A stretch of DNA of 64,000 nt. Origin: Zygnema circumcarinatum. Its lineage: Eukaryota > Streptophyta > Zygnematophyceae > Zygnematales > Zygnemataceae. Below the pieces are notes generated by a model. That model was given only the letters and a program-made list of their open reading frames with translations, searched no databases and was not told where the DNA came from. The stretch is taken from positions 913,705-977,704 of the forward strand of contig CM074809.1 of NCBI GenBank assembly GCA_037447605.1, given 5' to 3'. The translations under genes were made by a program, and so were the position numbers. Positions 1-11,800 of this stretch are shown piece by piece; the stretch's first letter is position 1, and every line of letters starts with the position of its first letter.

Positions 1-35
1 AGACGCGGCCGGTAGCAGCAGCGACAGAAGCAGCC

Positions 36-177
36 ATGGCGGAGGAAGCTTCGGGGAAGGAGAAGGGGACATGGGCGCCCTACTTTGTGGGGTGGGAGGA
101 CGTGACGACTTGCTTTTGGCCGTACGGAGGCATCCTCTTCCGCCATTGTGTGGGAGCTAAAGCTGGAAGGTCGGCTT
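36..177 (+). CDS. Possible first coding exon of an unidentified gene
   Basis: An ATG in good context (agccATGG) opens a 47-codon stretch that is rich in Trp and Gly and runs to a very strong splice donor (GTAAGTATG) at 178. Unspliced, the frame continues to a stop at 291-293. I do not recognise the peptide. No downstream exon could be assigned before the ribosomal protein gene begins at 1595, so this may be a short gene, a promoter-associated transcript or chance. Only the open frame and the donor are seen in the sequence. Confidence 0.3.
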
Positions 178-1594
178 GTAAGTATGAGGGAGGGGCTGCC
201 AAGGGGGACATGAAGCCTCAAATTGAACTGGAGGGGGGGAAGCCCACGGCCCCCCCTGCAATCGCTCAATTGGAGGCAACTGCGGTGCCGTAATTGAACG
301 GAGAAGGAGCGAGTTGGGTGGGGAGTGGGAGAGGGAGAGGGAGAGGAGGAGAGAGGAGAGCAGGCGGGAAGTGGAAGAAGAAGAAGAGGTGGACATTGCA
401 GTAATCGGTGGTAGTTTGTTGAAGAATGGAGAAGGTTGAGGCATTTAGAAGTTAGATGTTATTATCAGAAGGTGGAAAACTCTTGCTTTCAAGAGTTCGC
501 TGAGGCTTCAATATTTGTGTGAAGGAAAGCATGCGGACAAGAGAGAGTGGGACGTCTTCGGAAGCACGCGCTTTCACTTTACTTAGAGATTGTAGGATAT
601 AGGTTTTCAAAGGTACATTGTTAGCTGCTGCAATGGCCAGAATCTCATGCATAGTTGGATGGCCGCTAGCCGCGTGTGAAAAGTCTCGGTCAAAGACTGA
701 CTTCATAGACACAGTTTGTTGTATATTGGGACGCAACTCGATTGCGAACTTCGCCTATTTTGGTTTATAAAATGTTAACTCTTTTAAAGCAAACATTGTT
801 TGCACTTGTGGAATGTGCATGCACTTGCTCCCGTTGGGACCCTTTCAAGCGACTCGATATCTACCCTCGTCCGTAATGAATGCTCAAAACTATCGAAACT
901 TTTCGGACATTGTTGTGTATGGAGTGAAAAGAAGCATGCCAAACATATCCACATGCATTTACCGAAGCTTTCCTCTTGATACCTCGTAGAAATTCGTGAT
1001 GAATTTGAACGAGAGTACTCCAATTTTAGCTCGTAATCATTGAACGTGTGCCAATGTCCAAGGAAGCTGTGTTTAGACAGCAGCCACCAAATGAAGGCGA
1101 GATGGCCATGAAAGCTTACAAGTAGCTCTAGTGCTCTTGCCACAAACTCATCGCGCCTTCAAGTCTGAATCATCGCGTGTTGTGGAACATGGTCCATGTT
1201 GACCCGTGCATTGGGCCTAAAACTTTCTGCTTCAGCTCTCTACTTGTCTCTGTGCTAGTCCCAGTTACAGTTTAGTTTTCCCTAACGTGTACTTCCCCAA
1301 ATGGAACCGTCCAGTTTCAGTTCCGACAGAAACCCTGTTCCGTGTCGAACCCGTAATCCATAACGCCGCCTGAATTTCCCTCTGCATAGAACAGCGAATC
1401 CAGCCATAGAATTGGCGGCGTGAGGAGATCGGACGGCTGGGAGGGCGCGCGGTGTCCATCGGACGGCTGGGAGACGGAAAGGGCGACCGGGCCCGCCCTC
1501 ATAGACGGCGCGCGGCCCCTCTCGGGCTCTCTCTCCGCCCCGCCACTCCCCGCGCCAAGGAGCCGCAGGGCCGCTTTTAGGGTTCCGCTACGCT
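178..1594. other. Non-coding stretch before the P1 gene
   Basis: No convincing coding exon is seen. A GA-rich run lies at about 300-385. Minus-strand open frames at 452-736 and 784-1143 have no recognisable domain. The last 150 bases become GC-rich (CGCGCG, CCGCCC) and lead into the P1 start, so this end probably holds the P1 promoter and leader. Confidence 0.5.
1575..1584 (+). promoter_or_regulatory. Telo-box-like motif (TTTTAGGGTT) in the P1 leader
   Basis: The motif ends ten bases before the start codon of the ribosomal P1 gene. Telo boxes (AAACCCTAA and its complement) are established in promoters and leaders of plant ribosomal-protein genes. A second copy (GTTTTAGGGTTTC) lies in intron 1 near 1840. 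Function is inferred from position only. Confidence 0.5.
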
Positions 1595-3446
1595 ATGGCT
1601 GTCAGCGAGCTTGCCTGCACCTACGCAGCCCTCATTCTCTACGATGACAGCATCCCCATCACTGTGGGTATCTCGCTCTGCGGCTTCTTTTCTTTTAGGG
1701 ATGAAGTGGGTATTGCAGGATAAGGATTTGGATGATGGGGGATGGTATATTTTGACATGGGGATGAGTTTTTTCTTAAGAGATTGGGAGTGGGAGGATGG
1801 AGGAGGGGGTTTTAGTTGACGAGGGATAGGTGGGTTTTCGTGTTTTAGGGTTTCGGGCCTCGTAGGTTTTGGTCTGGTTTTTAGGGTGGAGTTTGAAAAA
1901 CGAGGTCCTGTCACGTGGGTTTTCAGCTGCATTTTCAGCTGGTTGAATGCATGTCCTTGTTCGGAATCTGCTTGGTTTTGCGACTTGATACCGCTGGAAG
2001 CGAGTATGGAATAGTGAGGTCCTGGCCACGGCTCGATGCGAGTACATATTGTGCTGGTGCTGAAGACCGTTCTAGGGCATCCTGCTGATAGATTTTTGTG
2101 TTTATTCGTCAAGTTCTGCACTGCCGGAGATTTAGGTTTTTCTCTCCTTATCTGCAACGCCTAAGGTTTTATAGCCCTACTGCTGTGGTTCTCTGTAGTG
2201 TGAATTTTGTTCTGAAGCACTACCACCCCTTCCCGCCTTCTCGAACGCAGGCAGAGAAGATCAGCACTTTGGTCAAGGCCGCAAATGTCTCCATTGAGGC
2301 TTACTGGCCCGGCCTCTTCGCCAAGTTGTTTGAGAAGAGGAGTGTGGATGACCTCATCACCAACGTCGGTTCAGGTATCATGTCATCTTTAACCTAAATT
2401 TGGCATGAAGAATTGACTTGAACCTGTTCACTATCAACGGATATGAGCTTTGACTTCAGTGCCACCTGCTAAGAAGGTGAACGAACCGACGTCGATGGAC
2501 TGGCCATTTCGTGCTCTTTGGTTCTCTCGATCATTTTAGAAATATGGTTGCCGGTCAGGTTCTTTCATCAGATATTTTTCTAGCATGGAGTTACAGCATT
2601 CCAAATACTCAATGGGATTTAGCAGCCTGGACATTTTGAAAAATCTTATGAAAATTGTGAATTCATCAGCGACGACATGCCATCAAAGCGTTGTTCAACT
2701 CAATTAAAATGCTAATCGAGTTGAACCCAGCGGAGTAACCTTTCGTTATTCTGATTGGGCATATTGTGGCAGTTTGTTATTGCAAGCTGAAGACGCTAAC
2801 ACATGATGATTTCGTTGTGTGAAGGCCCAGTCACCCTTTTTTTTTGTTTAAATGTGAACAGGCGGTGGAGGTGGCGTCGCAGTCGCTGTGAGTGGTGGTG
2901 GAGCAGCAGCTGCAGGAGGAGCAGCGGCCGCCAAGGAGGAGGCGAAGGAGGAACCCAAGAAGGAGGTAACTTGAATTCTTCCAATTCTGCTCTGCAAATG
3001 TTATGATTTGCTGTCGCTTGTCCATGTCCTCCTGTTTGTGGAGCAGTGAGCGACAGGAGAAGACGACTGCTCATCCTGTTCGGATAGGTTAACAGATATG
3101 TGTTTGTTGGGTGACGTAAAAAAACCTTGACTGGACGGACACTTCGATTCTACAGGAGTCGCAGAGTATCCGTCAATCCAAGTATTGTGTCGTAAATCAG
3201 GACGTCAAGTTGTCTCAACAGAATTGTAACTCATCAGTGCTTAGAAATAGGTCGAGCTTGTGTTCAGAACTGCAAGAGAATGTGCGAAGTCTTCTCTCAA
3301 GGTCATCTAACTCTCTTATGCTACTTGTCCTGAGACGTATTTCAAAGCATTATACCTTCTAAGTGGTTAAGTACATCTTTTTCACCCGTTTGCAGGAGGA
3401 GAAGGAGGAGTCAGACGACGACATGGGTTTCTCCTTGTTCGACTAA
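1595..3446 (+). CDS. RPP1: 60S acidic ribosomal protein P1 (ribosomal stalk)
   Basis: Four exons, 1595-1663, 2251-2374, 2862-2965 and 3396-3446, join in phase to 115 codons, the usual P1 length. The N-terminus ([15 protein letters not shown]) and the helix with [18 protein letters not shown] are typical of P1. A Gly/Ala-rich hinge follows, then a Lys/Glu tract and the invariant stalk tail ending in [11 protein letters not shown]1 forms P1/P2 dimers on P0 in the large subunit and recruits translation elongation factors. The tail is encoded in its own last exon. The first donor is T|GTGGGT, somewhat weak, but the join gives the family sequence exactly. Confidence 0.96.
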
Positions 3447-5161
3447 ATGGAACGAGAAAAGGGGAACAGGGGTTCTTGCTATATACAGTGCCATGCAGAG
3501 CTGGCTGGTCAAGCGTTTTGCCGAAACAGTTCACAGCAGGGTTATTGCCTCTTCCGTCTGCGGCTTGAAGCTGGTCTGCAGCATGTGCAAATTGTGCGCA
3601 TCTTGTAATTCGAATGAAAAATTAAGCATTTCAGCTTCAAGGTACTTCTCATCGCTTAGCAGAGCCCCGATGTTGCCTCTGCTCGTTTGAGGCTGTCCTT
3701 GTTGCTGATTTTGCTACAACTGAAATTGACCACTGAAGAATGTCCCATGCCCCCCCCCCCCCTCCGCCCTCTGGAATTCGATTTCATCTGTTGGGTTTGC
3801 CACCTTCATTTGGCAACTGGGGCTGCTGTCTTTTGGCACGTTTGCGAGTGGTTTCCTGGGCTCGTGCTCGCCCAAGATCCTGATGGGTCGCATTCATGTG
3901 TGCCCCATGGCTACGTCATCCAAACAGTATGCTTGAGATTGCTCAAGGGGAAGCATTAACAAAAAATCTAATGGGTGTACTGTTTACACAAAGCTTCATA
4001 AACTCCAGATGGGTTCCTCACGCTCTATGTCGAACATTGCACCCTTTTTTTTATAATTTACAAAGTTGAGAAAACCTGTTACATTTGTGCCCCATCCCTC
4101 CCCTCCAAAAATTTTGCAAATGAGCAAAAGAGCATCGCATCCCAAAGCGCCCTAAAACTCGCCGTTGGCCGCACGCGCGGCCGTACAAATCCAAGGTCCT
4201 CGAAGCCTGGAACAACGATTTACGCTGACCATAGAACGCTCACATGTAACGCTTCATGACGTCATCCTGGAATTGAACACGACATAGATCCCCGTGATTG
4301 GGCGGAGAGCGGCCGCCCATTGGTCTGTTTTAAAATCTGACCAGAATCCGAGATATCCGAACCAATACATTATAATCCCTTTCGATAAGGGATAAAATGT
4401 ACCGATTCTTATACCGAAAGTCTCCTGGCTTACACGTCTGGTTATCGGATTTTCAGTGACCACTTTCACACGCGTGAGAATGAACGCACATTGGCTGTCA
4501 GCTACAAAATTTGAATTTTTTGCTCGAAAACTGCCCGTTTGAACCGCCCGCCGACATGGCCCGCCGCCTCACCCTCCAAACCGCCCCTGCTTCCCCCCGA
4601 CCTGTGCCCGACCGGTCCTCCCTGCCCACTCCCTCCCTCGCGCTCCCTCTCCCTCTCCCTGTCCCCCTCCCGCTCTCTCCCTCCCTCTCTCTCTCTCCCT
4701 CCCCCCTCGCTCTCTCCGTCCCCCCCTCTCTCTCTCTCTCTTTTCTCTCTCTTTTCTCTCTCTCTCTCTCTCCCTCTCTCCCTCTCTCCCTCTCGCTCTC
4801 TCTCTCTTCTTTCTTTTCCCCTCTCTCTCTCTCTCTCTCTCTCGCTGGAGCCCTCTCCGCAGCCCCTGGTCGGGGGGAGCGGGAAGCAGCTTTCCCCCGA
4901 GGCGCGCAGCCCCTCCGACGGCAGCTGATGCACTCCGAATTGCGCAGCCCACGGGGCTCGACCGCGACCTCTCCGTCTGCGAGTGCGAGTGCGAGCGCGA
5001 ATGCGAACTCCGTCCCGAGCCTGCAGGCGGCGATTGGGGCTCCTGCATACTTCGCGGTGGAAGTAGAGTCCTTTATAGTTGGATCTGGGAAGAGGGGGAC
5101 GGGGAAAGCGGCGGTTGCAGGGCTGAATTCTTCATTAGGAAGGATGCTGAGTTCAAAAAAC
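3447..5161. other. Intergenic: P1 3' flank and pyrimidine-rich LIKE-COV leader
   Basis: The P1 3' flank includes a C10 run near 3751. No gene is seen in 3960-4500. This part holds a GGCCGTAC motif near 4180 and a short AT-richer stretch. From about 4640 to 4855 the plus strand is almost pure C/T ((CT)n and CCCT runs). This is probably the transcribed leader or Y-patch region of LIKE-COV. Long open frames here (for example 4511-5380) are low-complexity artefacts apart from their last part, which is exon 1. Confidence 0.6.
4641..4854 (+). repeat. CT/CCCT low-complexity tract
   Basis: The plus strand is nearly pure pyrimidine, with (CT)n and (CCCTCT)n runs, and ends about 300 bases before the LIKE-COV start. 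Similar sense-strand pyrimidine tracts precede other genes of this window. Confidence 0.85.
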
Positions 5162-7787
5162 ATGGCGGAGGACTTGAATTCTGTAGGAAGTAATGGCGGT
5201 GCTGGACGTCTTGGAGATAGGGAGCATCTTCTTGACTGCGAAGATCCTGTGAAGGTGTCTGTGGGGGCGTCGCAGTCCGCCTATCGCAGAGGGGAGGATG
5301 TGAGTTCCGTATGCTGGAGCACTTGTAGTTTTTGCAAATGCAATCTCTTCAATGTTTGGAAAGTGTTTATCTTGTGCTGAAACTGCAGCGAATACCCAAA
5401 CATTCGGCAGATAGTGGAAAATTGCATTGCGCAGCTTCATGTATGAGCAGGCATTTGGTCCATGCTAAGGTCTTATCGGAATCTTTTCATCTGATAGGGG
5501 AGCTGGGTCTGTGCCAAGAAGTAGTGGCCGGTAATTGCTATCTCCAGAGACAGCAGAGCACGCTTCCTTGGGACTTAACGTTTCCAATTTTAGGATTTTC
5601 CGAGCGTGCTTAGGTTTTTCTTGCGACTTCGTTACCCTTGTGCCTCATATCATGCTGCCTCCCTCCAGTCATAGGACAGAACCTCACGCCTATTCCCTCA
5701 AAAAACTCGTTTGCAGAAGTGATTTGACTGCTGGTCAATTCCGGCTACTGCTGAGGGATGTGAATTAGGGCCTAACCGTTTTCACAAGAGTGATGCTCAC
5801 TTCTGGCTCTTTGATTCTCTGCAGGCTTTCTATGCTGTTATCCAAAGTTGGGCTTCCAAGAAGTTTATGAGCGGATGGCAAGTTCCGACTTTTCCCTTCT
5901 CCTACGTCTGCAGTTTTTGCGGACTTTTAAACAATAAAAATAAAAATTTCAAGGCAAGGAAGTACCTGATTGCTTTGCATTAATCTCAGAAGCTTGTTTG
6001 CTGCTTTGAGACTTTGTAAAGATTATGATTGCATGCTCGTGGCAAGAAAGACATGACAGCTATACCTTGGCCGCCACGCTCCTGTTCATCAATAAGATGC
6101 GTCAAGGCTTATTTTGAGTCGTTATTATGTGACTTCTTGCAGTGTCATCCTATTCCCAATTGCCGTCACGTTCTATGTTACCTGGTGGTTCATTATGTTC
6201 TTTGATGGATTCTTCTCTCCACTCTACCAGCAAATGTTTGGAATTGACGTAATAGGTATGTTGCAGCCCTATTGCTTGCTTTTTTACTTTTTGCTTTTTG
6301 GTCCATTTATGTAAATAATTCGTGGGCCGCGGAGCTGGGTAGAGGGCACGAGTGGACATAGAAGGTATCGTTATGAAGGGGTAGTGAAGGATAGAGATGC
6401 TTCCTTTCCTACTTCAAATTCACTCTCCTAAAATGCACTTGTAGTTTTGTTTGGTAATGGTTAACAAGGTTAGGTAACGGTTAGGTTCTTTCAGAAGTAA
6501 GATTTGAGTAAGGGCTTTTATTCTCATGAAAGTCGAGCAACTTATGGCTGATTTGATGGGTATTTGCTATTCGACTGTGCTTGCAGGTCTTGGGTTCGTC
6601 ACATCGTTCATTTTCATCTTTCTTGTGGGGGTCTTCGTATCATCATGGGTTGGCGCAAGCTTTCTATGGCTCGGTGAATGGTTTATCAAACGACTGCCAC
6701 TCATAAAGCACATTTATTCGGCATCGAAGCAGATCAGCTCGGCTATTTCACCAGGTAGCCTTGACATATATGTTGAAAAGGCAATGCTTAGGATATTAGG
6801 CATCGCATTATGGCAAAGATTACGCATGTATGGATTCAATCTCATGCGAAGAGGGAGAGAGAGTGGGGGGGGGGAAAGAAAAAACAAAGACATCGTGATC
6901 ATCATCATCATCTCATCTTTCTTTTTTAGGGCAATGGAACATCTGAAGCTTGCTTTTATACGCTGTCCTGCGAGAGGACTTCTTATTCCTTAAGGATTGG
7001 TTTGAACGCATTTGGCAGATCAAAATTCGCAGGCGTTCAAAGAAGTTGCTATTATCCGCCATCCTCGTGTGGGAGAGTATGCGTTCGGCTTCATCACATC
7101 CTCCCTCTTGCTGCAGGTAAAGTCTCACTGCCACTTCTGTCAGCGATGACTTCGACTGGAGAGAGTGCTTGTGACCTATTTCCTTCACCTGTTGTGTGGC
7201 CTACTGCTCAGACATTTCGTCCTGCTGGCGTACAGAAACAGCTGAATGTATAGGAGTTGGTACGGAATTGGCCGTGCTCGTAGAATTTCACATGAGGCAC
7301 GCTATAGGCTGGCACAGACTTGCTAACATTCTGTCTTGTGGCAGCTTGAGTCTGGGGATGAGGAGGAACTCTGCAGCGTGTATGTTCCGACGAACCATCT
7401 GTACATCGGTGACATCTTCCTTGTATCCAATAAAGAGATAATTCGCCCAAATCTTTCTGTTCGGGAGGGAATAGGTATGTCGAACTACCTGACTTCCGCT
7501 TCTGGATATCGTGGGGTCCTGTGCAGTCAGACTGTAGAGTGCACATAAGCTTAAAAATTTGTGCTAGCCTCACTCACTTGCGTCAAAAGCTGCGCCCTTA
7601 TTGCCCGCCCTAAACATCAAACACTCTTTGGACTCTCGAAACTCTCCCAGTTCTGATTGCACTTAACACCTAGTGGAAGTTGTAGCAACACATTCTCAAA
7701 TGGCGATGGATGTTTTTGTGTGCAGAAATTGTCGTGTCCGGAGGCATGTCTATGCCGTCTGTGTTAAGACCTGCGGGAAGAGGTTAA
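5162..7787 (+). CDS. LIKE-COV family membrane protein (DUF502)
   Basis: Seven exons (5162-5299, 5825-5877, 6143-6255, 6587-6754, 7019-7116, 7345-7474, 7726-7787) join in phase to 253 residues. The order of conserved blocks follows plant COV1/LCV proteins: SWASKKFMSGC, a membrane segment at PIAVTFYVTWWFI, DGFFSPLY, a second membrane segment (TSFIFIFLVGVFVSSW), GEWFIKRLPLIKHIYSASKQ, FKEVAIIRHPRVGEYAFGF, VYVPTNHLYIGD and IRPNLSVREGIEIVVSGGMS. In Arabidopsis COV1 limits vascular differentiation and the LCV family is linked to endomembrane trafficking; the biochemical activity is not established. Exon 2 ends at a GC donor (GGATG|GCAAGT), the only splice site that restores the conserved GC-VILFPIAV join. 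An ATG at 5144 is an alternative start. The N-terminal 46 residues are variable, as usual for the family. Confidence 0.93.
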
Positions 7788-8860
7788 TGGTCTTCTCGGA
7801 TGCTCCCTATTTCGGCCTCACATGGAGCCATCAAGTCCTTGTGGAGCCGTCTCCTGCTGGAGGCCGGCCGGGCATGGAACAAGCCCCTTGTTCTTTTCCA
7901 TAATAAGGACTTGAGGGGCGGCCCCTCGCGATCGACTGAAGGAATAAGAGCGTCTGTAAATTTTCAAGACTTTTTCCGCGGCAAAAGCTAAGACCCTGCC
8001 CTGACAGCAGCGATGTGGGTCTGCAATGTGGAAAATCTAGTCATTCAATGTGGAATTTGTCAGGGGAGGTGGAAAGGGGAGAGGGTAAGGGAGAGGTGGG
8101 TACTTATATGGACAACATCGAATGTCTAGAGATGAGATATTCCCTTCTAGTGGTGCTCAAAAGAGGAAGCACTGGGTTTCCCTCCCTTTAGGCTCTAGCA
8201 GGCACGCGCGCTGTATACTCAAGTGTATGACTAAGAAGAAAATCGTACATTTTCTGCCCTCGCCTTCACTTTTTTTTTCAGGAATTGTCGGTTCTCCATT
8301 TGCTATTGCTCAAAAGTCCTATCAGATTTGAAGATTTTGTAATGCTGTACCCTAATGCTCTCCTAGTTGCAGTGAACCGTGAAAGTTTCACCTGCTTGGA
8401 ATTCCAGCAAATGCAGAGTACCGACTAATAGGGGGCCATTCAATTCCATAAAGCGCTGTTCAATGTGACCAAAAAACAATGACTAGTATTTAAGTTCTGC
8501 ACAACGGACATCCGATTCCACCCAGAATCAGCATTTTCACCACCAGCTTACTGTGTTCAAGATTGAACCCACTCAATCGCCGATTCTACGTGGACCAAGT
8601 TCAACCCGAAAAGTTCGAAATGAGGCGCAAAATTTTCATTACGAAAAAGGAATAGTACACAAGCCAGCCTAGCAGTAGACCTCGTTCTCAAATCAAGTAA
8701 ATACACTTGTGGAGTTCCCGCGAGCCACTACGGCATAGAGCTTCACGACTGCCTACCTGAATGTGACACATATTCTTGAGAGAGGGAGGAGGAGAAAGAG
8801 AAAGAGGAGGGAGGGACGTGCTATGTACACAATTCTTCGAAAGCACGAAGGCTTGTTCTC
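7788..8860. other. Convergent intergenic region (LIKE-COV and MED16 3' flanks)
   Basis: Holds the 3' ends of two converging genes. No coding exon was recognised. A short GGAGGGAGAGGAG-type run (about 8052-8100) and a GA-rich run (8779-8815) are the only low-complexity parts. Confidence 0.6.
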
Positions 8861-11800
8861 TCACAGAAGCCGAGCCCACTGCCCGCCACAGAGAGGGCAG
8901 GCACCAGCCCACCAAGAAGGCCACCACTTCTCTTTCACTCCATGCGATGCGCCCACTTCACCTTCAGCTGCGGAGGCAGCGAGGCTTGCAGCTGCCAAAG
9001 AGGCGGTCTGTCTTCCACAGCTCATACACTGCACTTGAAACCACGAGGGCACACGTCACAATCTTTCTCACACATCTCCGCCTACCCTCTCACCGAGCCC
9101 CTTTACCCCTTCACACCACTAGCTTTCCTTTCACAGAATCCGAAAAATATAGATTAAGCGACAATGCGTGCATTTACACATCTCGAGACGAGGTCGATGC
9201 AATAAAACCAAAACTCTCGGCAGTTCTGTTCAACTGATAGTGCCTACAGGGTAAGGAACACCTCAGGATGAGGAACCTCATCTACGCCCCCTTGACAGCA
9301 AAAGGCAAAAACTCACTCGGCTCAAGGGCACTACGCTGGCCAATCATAATACAGAAGGGTGAGGGCAGCAGACAAGATATCTACCCCAACCCATCAGCTG
9401 ATTTCACCAATTTCCTCGTCTTCTGCATGTCTCTCCCTCACCTTATGCCAAGTAGCATCGGGCGCAGTCCTCCATGTGGCAGTAATTACATCTCTTCGAG
9501 CTCCCAAAAGACCGGCGTACGCCCCGAGTTCAGCGGCGGTAACCAGTCCCAATGCAGCATTGCGCTCTGCAAAGCGACGCTTTCGAGGCCAAACCCTAAC
9601 CCCTCTGTTTCCTTCCCCTTCTGCTCCGTCAGGTGACTCCCCATAGTCGACATGCATGGCTCGGGTAACTCCCATGCCCAATGGTGCCATGGGGGGAGGT
9701 TTGCGTGCAGCATCTTCGACAGGTGGTGAGAGTTCAAGCTCCCTTACAAGGAGGCCTGCAGCATCTGCTCCGCGAGGTCGAGGAAATTGCTGTGGAAATG
9801 CAAAAGCAGAGGAGTATTATTCGTTTGTGAATGGACAGTTTACCAAATTTAGGTGTACCGCGTAGACCACCTTGGTCATGATCTAGTTGCTGATACAACT
9901 TGTTAAAGTGCTGCTCTGTCAGCGTTGGCCTGAGTCCATGGTGAAGCGTCGCTTATGAAAATGCTCCATCTTTCCCCTTCTGCATGAAACATTAATCCTC
10001 AATATGTTCAGCATTCCATATACAATATAAGAAGGTATTACTCACCTGCATGTGTGGCGTCATCCAGATTTCAAGCTGCTCGACCGGAACCGAAATCTGA
10101 CCATCTGCATAGTGTAGTCGAACAGTTGGTGTGCTTCCTTGAGTGGGAGGTGGCGGAGTGGATGCTGGAAGATTGTGAGTCTTCTTGCACAGTTCATTGA
10201 GAGCCAAAAACATCACTTTCACCTGCAACGCTCTCAATAAACCGTGAGCTGTTACCCCTTGGGACATCTGAGCCTTTACAAATGAACAAGCAGCTATCAC
10301 TCATTTCCTCAGACAGGAACTGCAAATAAACATATAAGCGTCTCCATTGTGACTTACCTCATCTGCAGTATATCCCATCCCCCCATTTCCATTTCCAAGC
10401 CGTGCATGTCGATCGTCAGCAGAACCCTTCCCAAAAGCTGCCTTTCCTTGGCTCGAATCAGAGGCACCCTTTAGCAAGCTTGACCCCCCATGGAGACCTC
10501 CACTAGGAGGGGGAGGAGGAGTTCGCTTTCGGCAAACTATTGCAAAGCAGGCGAGGGAGCAGAGACGGTGCAGAAAATGGCGGTCTCCCACAAGCTGCAC
10601 AGCAGTCATAGAGCGGGCGGAGGCCATGGAGAGTTGGAGATTGGCGGTGCTTCCTGGAGTGCCACCTGGCACACTGCCAGCCAGTGCCGTTTCGCCACCT
10701 GGACTTTTTCCGGATTTGGCGGCTGTAGCTGCCTTTGCTACAGCAGCAGCAGCCGCTCCATTTGCCATCACTACAATACAATACAGAAAGTGGGTCATTA
10801 TGAGTAGGACTGTAGGGTGTAAGGAGTAAAACGAGGGGAAAACACGACAAACAGAAGTAATGTGAGGTAATAGATGAGTGAGTGATTATAGAACTCAAGT
10901 GAAGCTTAGCTGCTGAGCCTTATACGCAGCATATCGCAAGCAACATACACACCAGCTGAATTTCCAGAAGCAGGTCCTGCGCCTGCTCCTGTCGCTGCAA
11001 TTGTTTTATACAAGCTGAAGTATCGTCGAAGTCTAGTTAGAAAATGGGAGGTCATATCGAGTAGAGCATCCACATAAGCCTGCAAACCAATCCAACATCC
11101 TCAGACTTCCGATGATGTAATCCCGAAGGGAACAATACTGTCAGACACCATTCTTCTGTGAAGGTAGCAACTTAGCCATCTTCAACATTCATTACTTGAC
11201 ATTCATTAGCATGCTTCCCCTTAAGCTTGAAAGTAGTGACGAAAAGGGACGATCAAAGAGACTCCCAAAACCCCCACAAAAAATCGTCGGCGTATCATTT
11301 TCTCTTCTTACATGCACCATTGGAATGAGTGGCGGATCGACAGCCATTGCATCTTGTCCAAGCTGAGGCATGGCTTCAGGAGGTGAGCTCCATGGAGCGA
11401 CCATAATTGTTCCAGGAACTATGAGAGCAGCCTCTATGGCCCGCCCCAACGAATCGAGGAGAAGGCGGGCCTGCAGGTCAAGACATAGAGTGCGAGTTTC
11501 ATGACCTTCAATTCCTTCAAGGGCTCTGCATTTGACTCGATCGAGCATCTGCAGACACCGCAGGGGGAATTGAACCAACCCAACTCCTCCGTAAGAACAA
11601 AAGAAAGAGAAACACCGCTTTTATGAAGACAAAGTTAAGACCTGAGGTTTATGTTTGATGGAATGCAAGAGGAGGAACCAATTTTCTTTCAGCAGATTAA
11701 TCTTGAAAAAGGAATCCTGAAACAGGGGTCAATGCACTAAGTAGAACCTTAAATAAGACGATGGGTGAAAGGTGACGTCGGTTAGCTTACAGGCGAGTAG

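Noticed and set aside
452-1143. Minus-strand frames of 94 and 119 codons upstream of the P1 gene
   Set aside because: No recognisable domain, no supporting start context or splice sites, and the two frames cannot be joined convincingly.
4498-5163. Arg/Glu repeat proteins on both strands of the CT tract
   Set aside because: Pure low-complexity translation of (CT)n/(GA)n.
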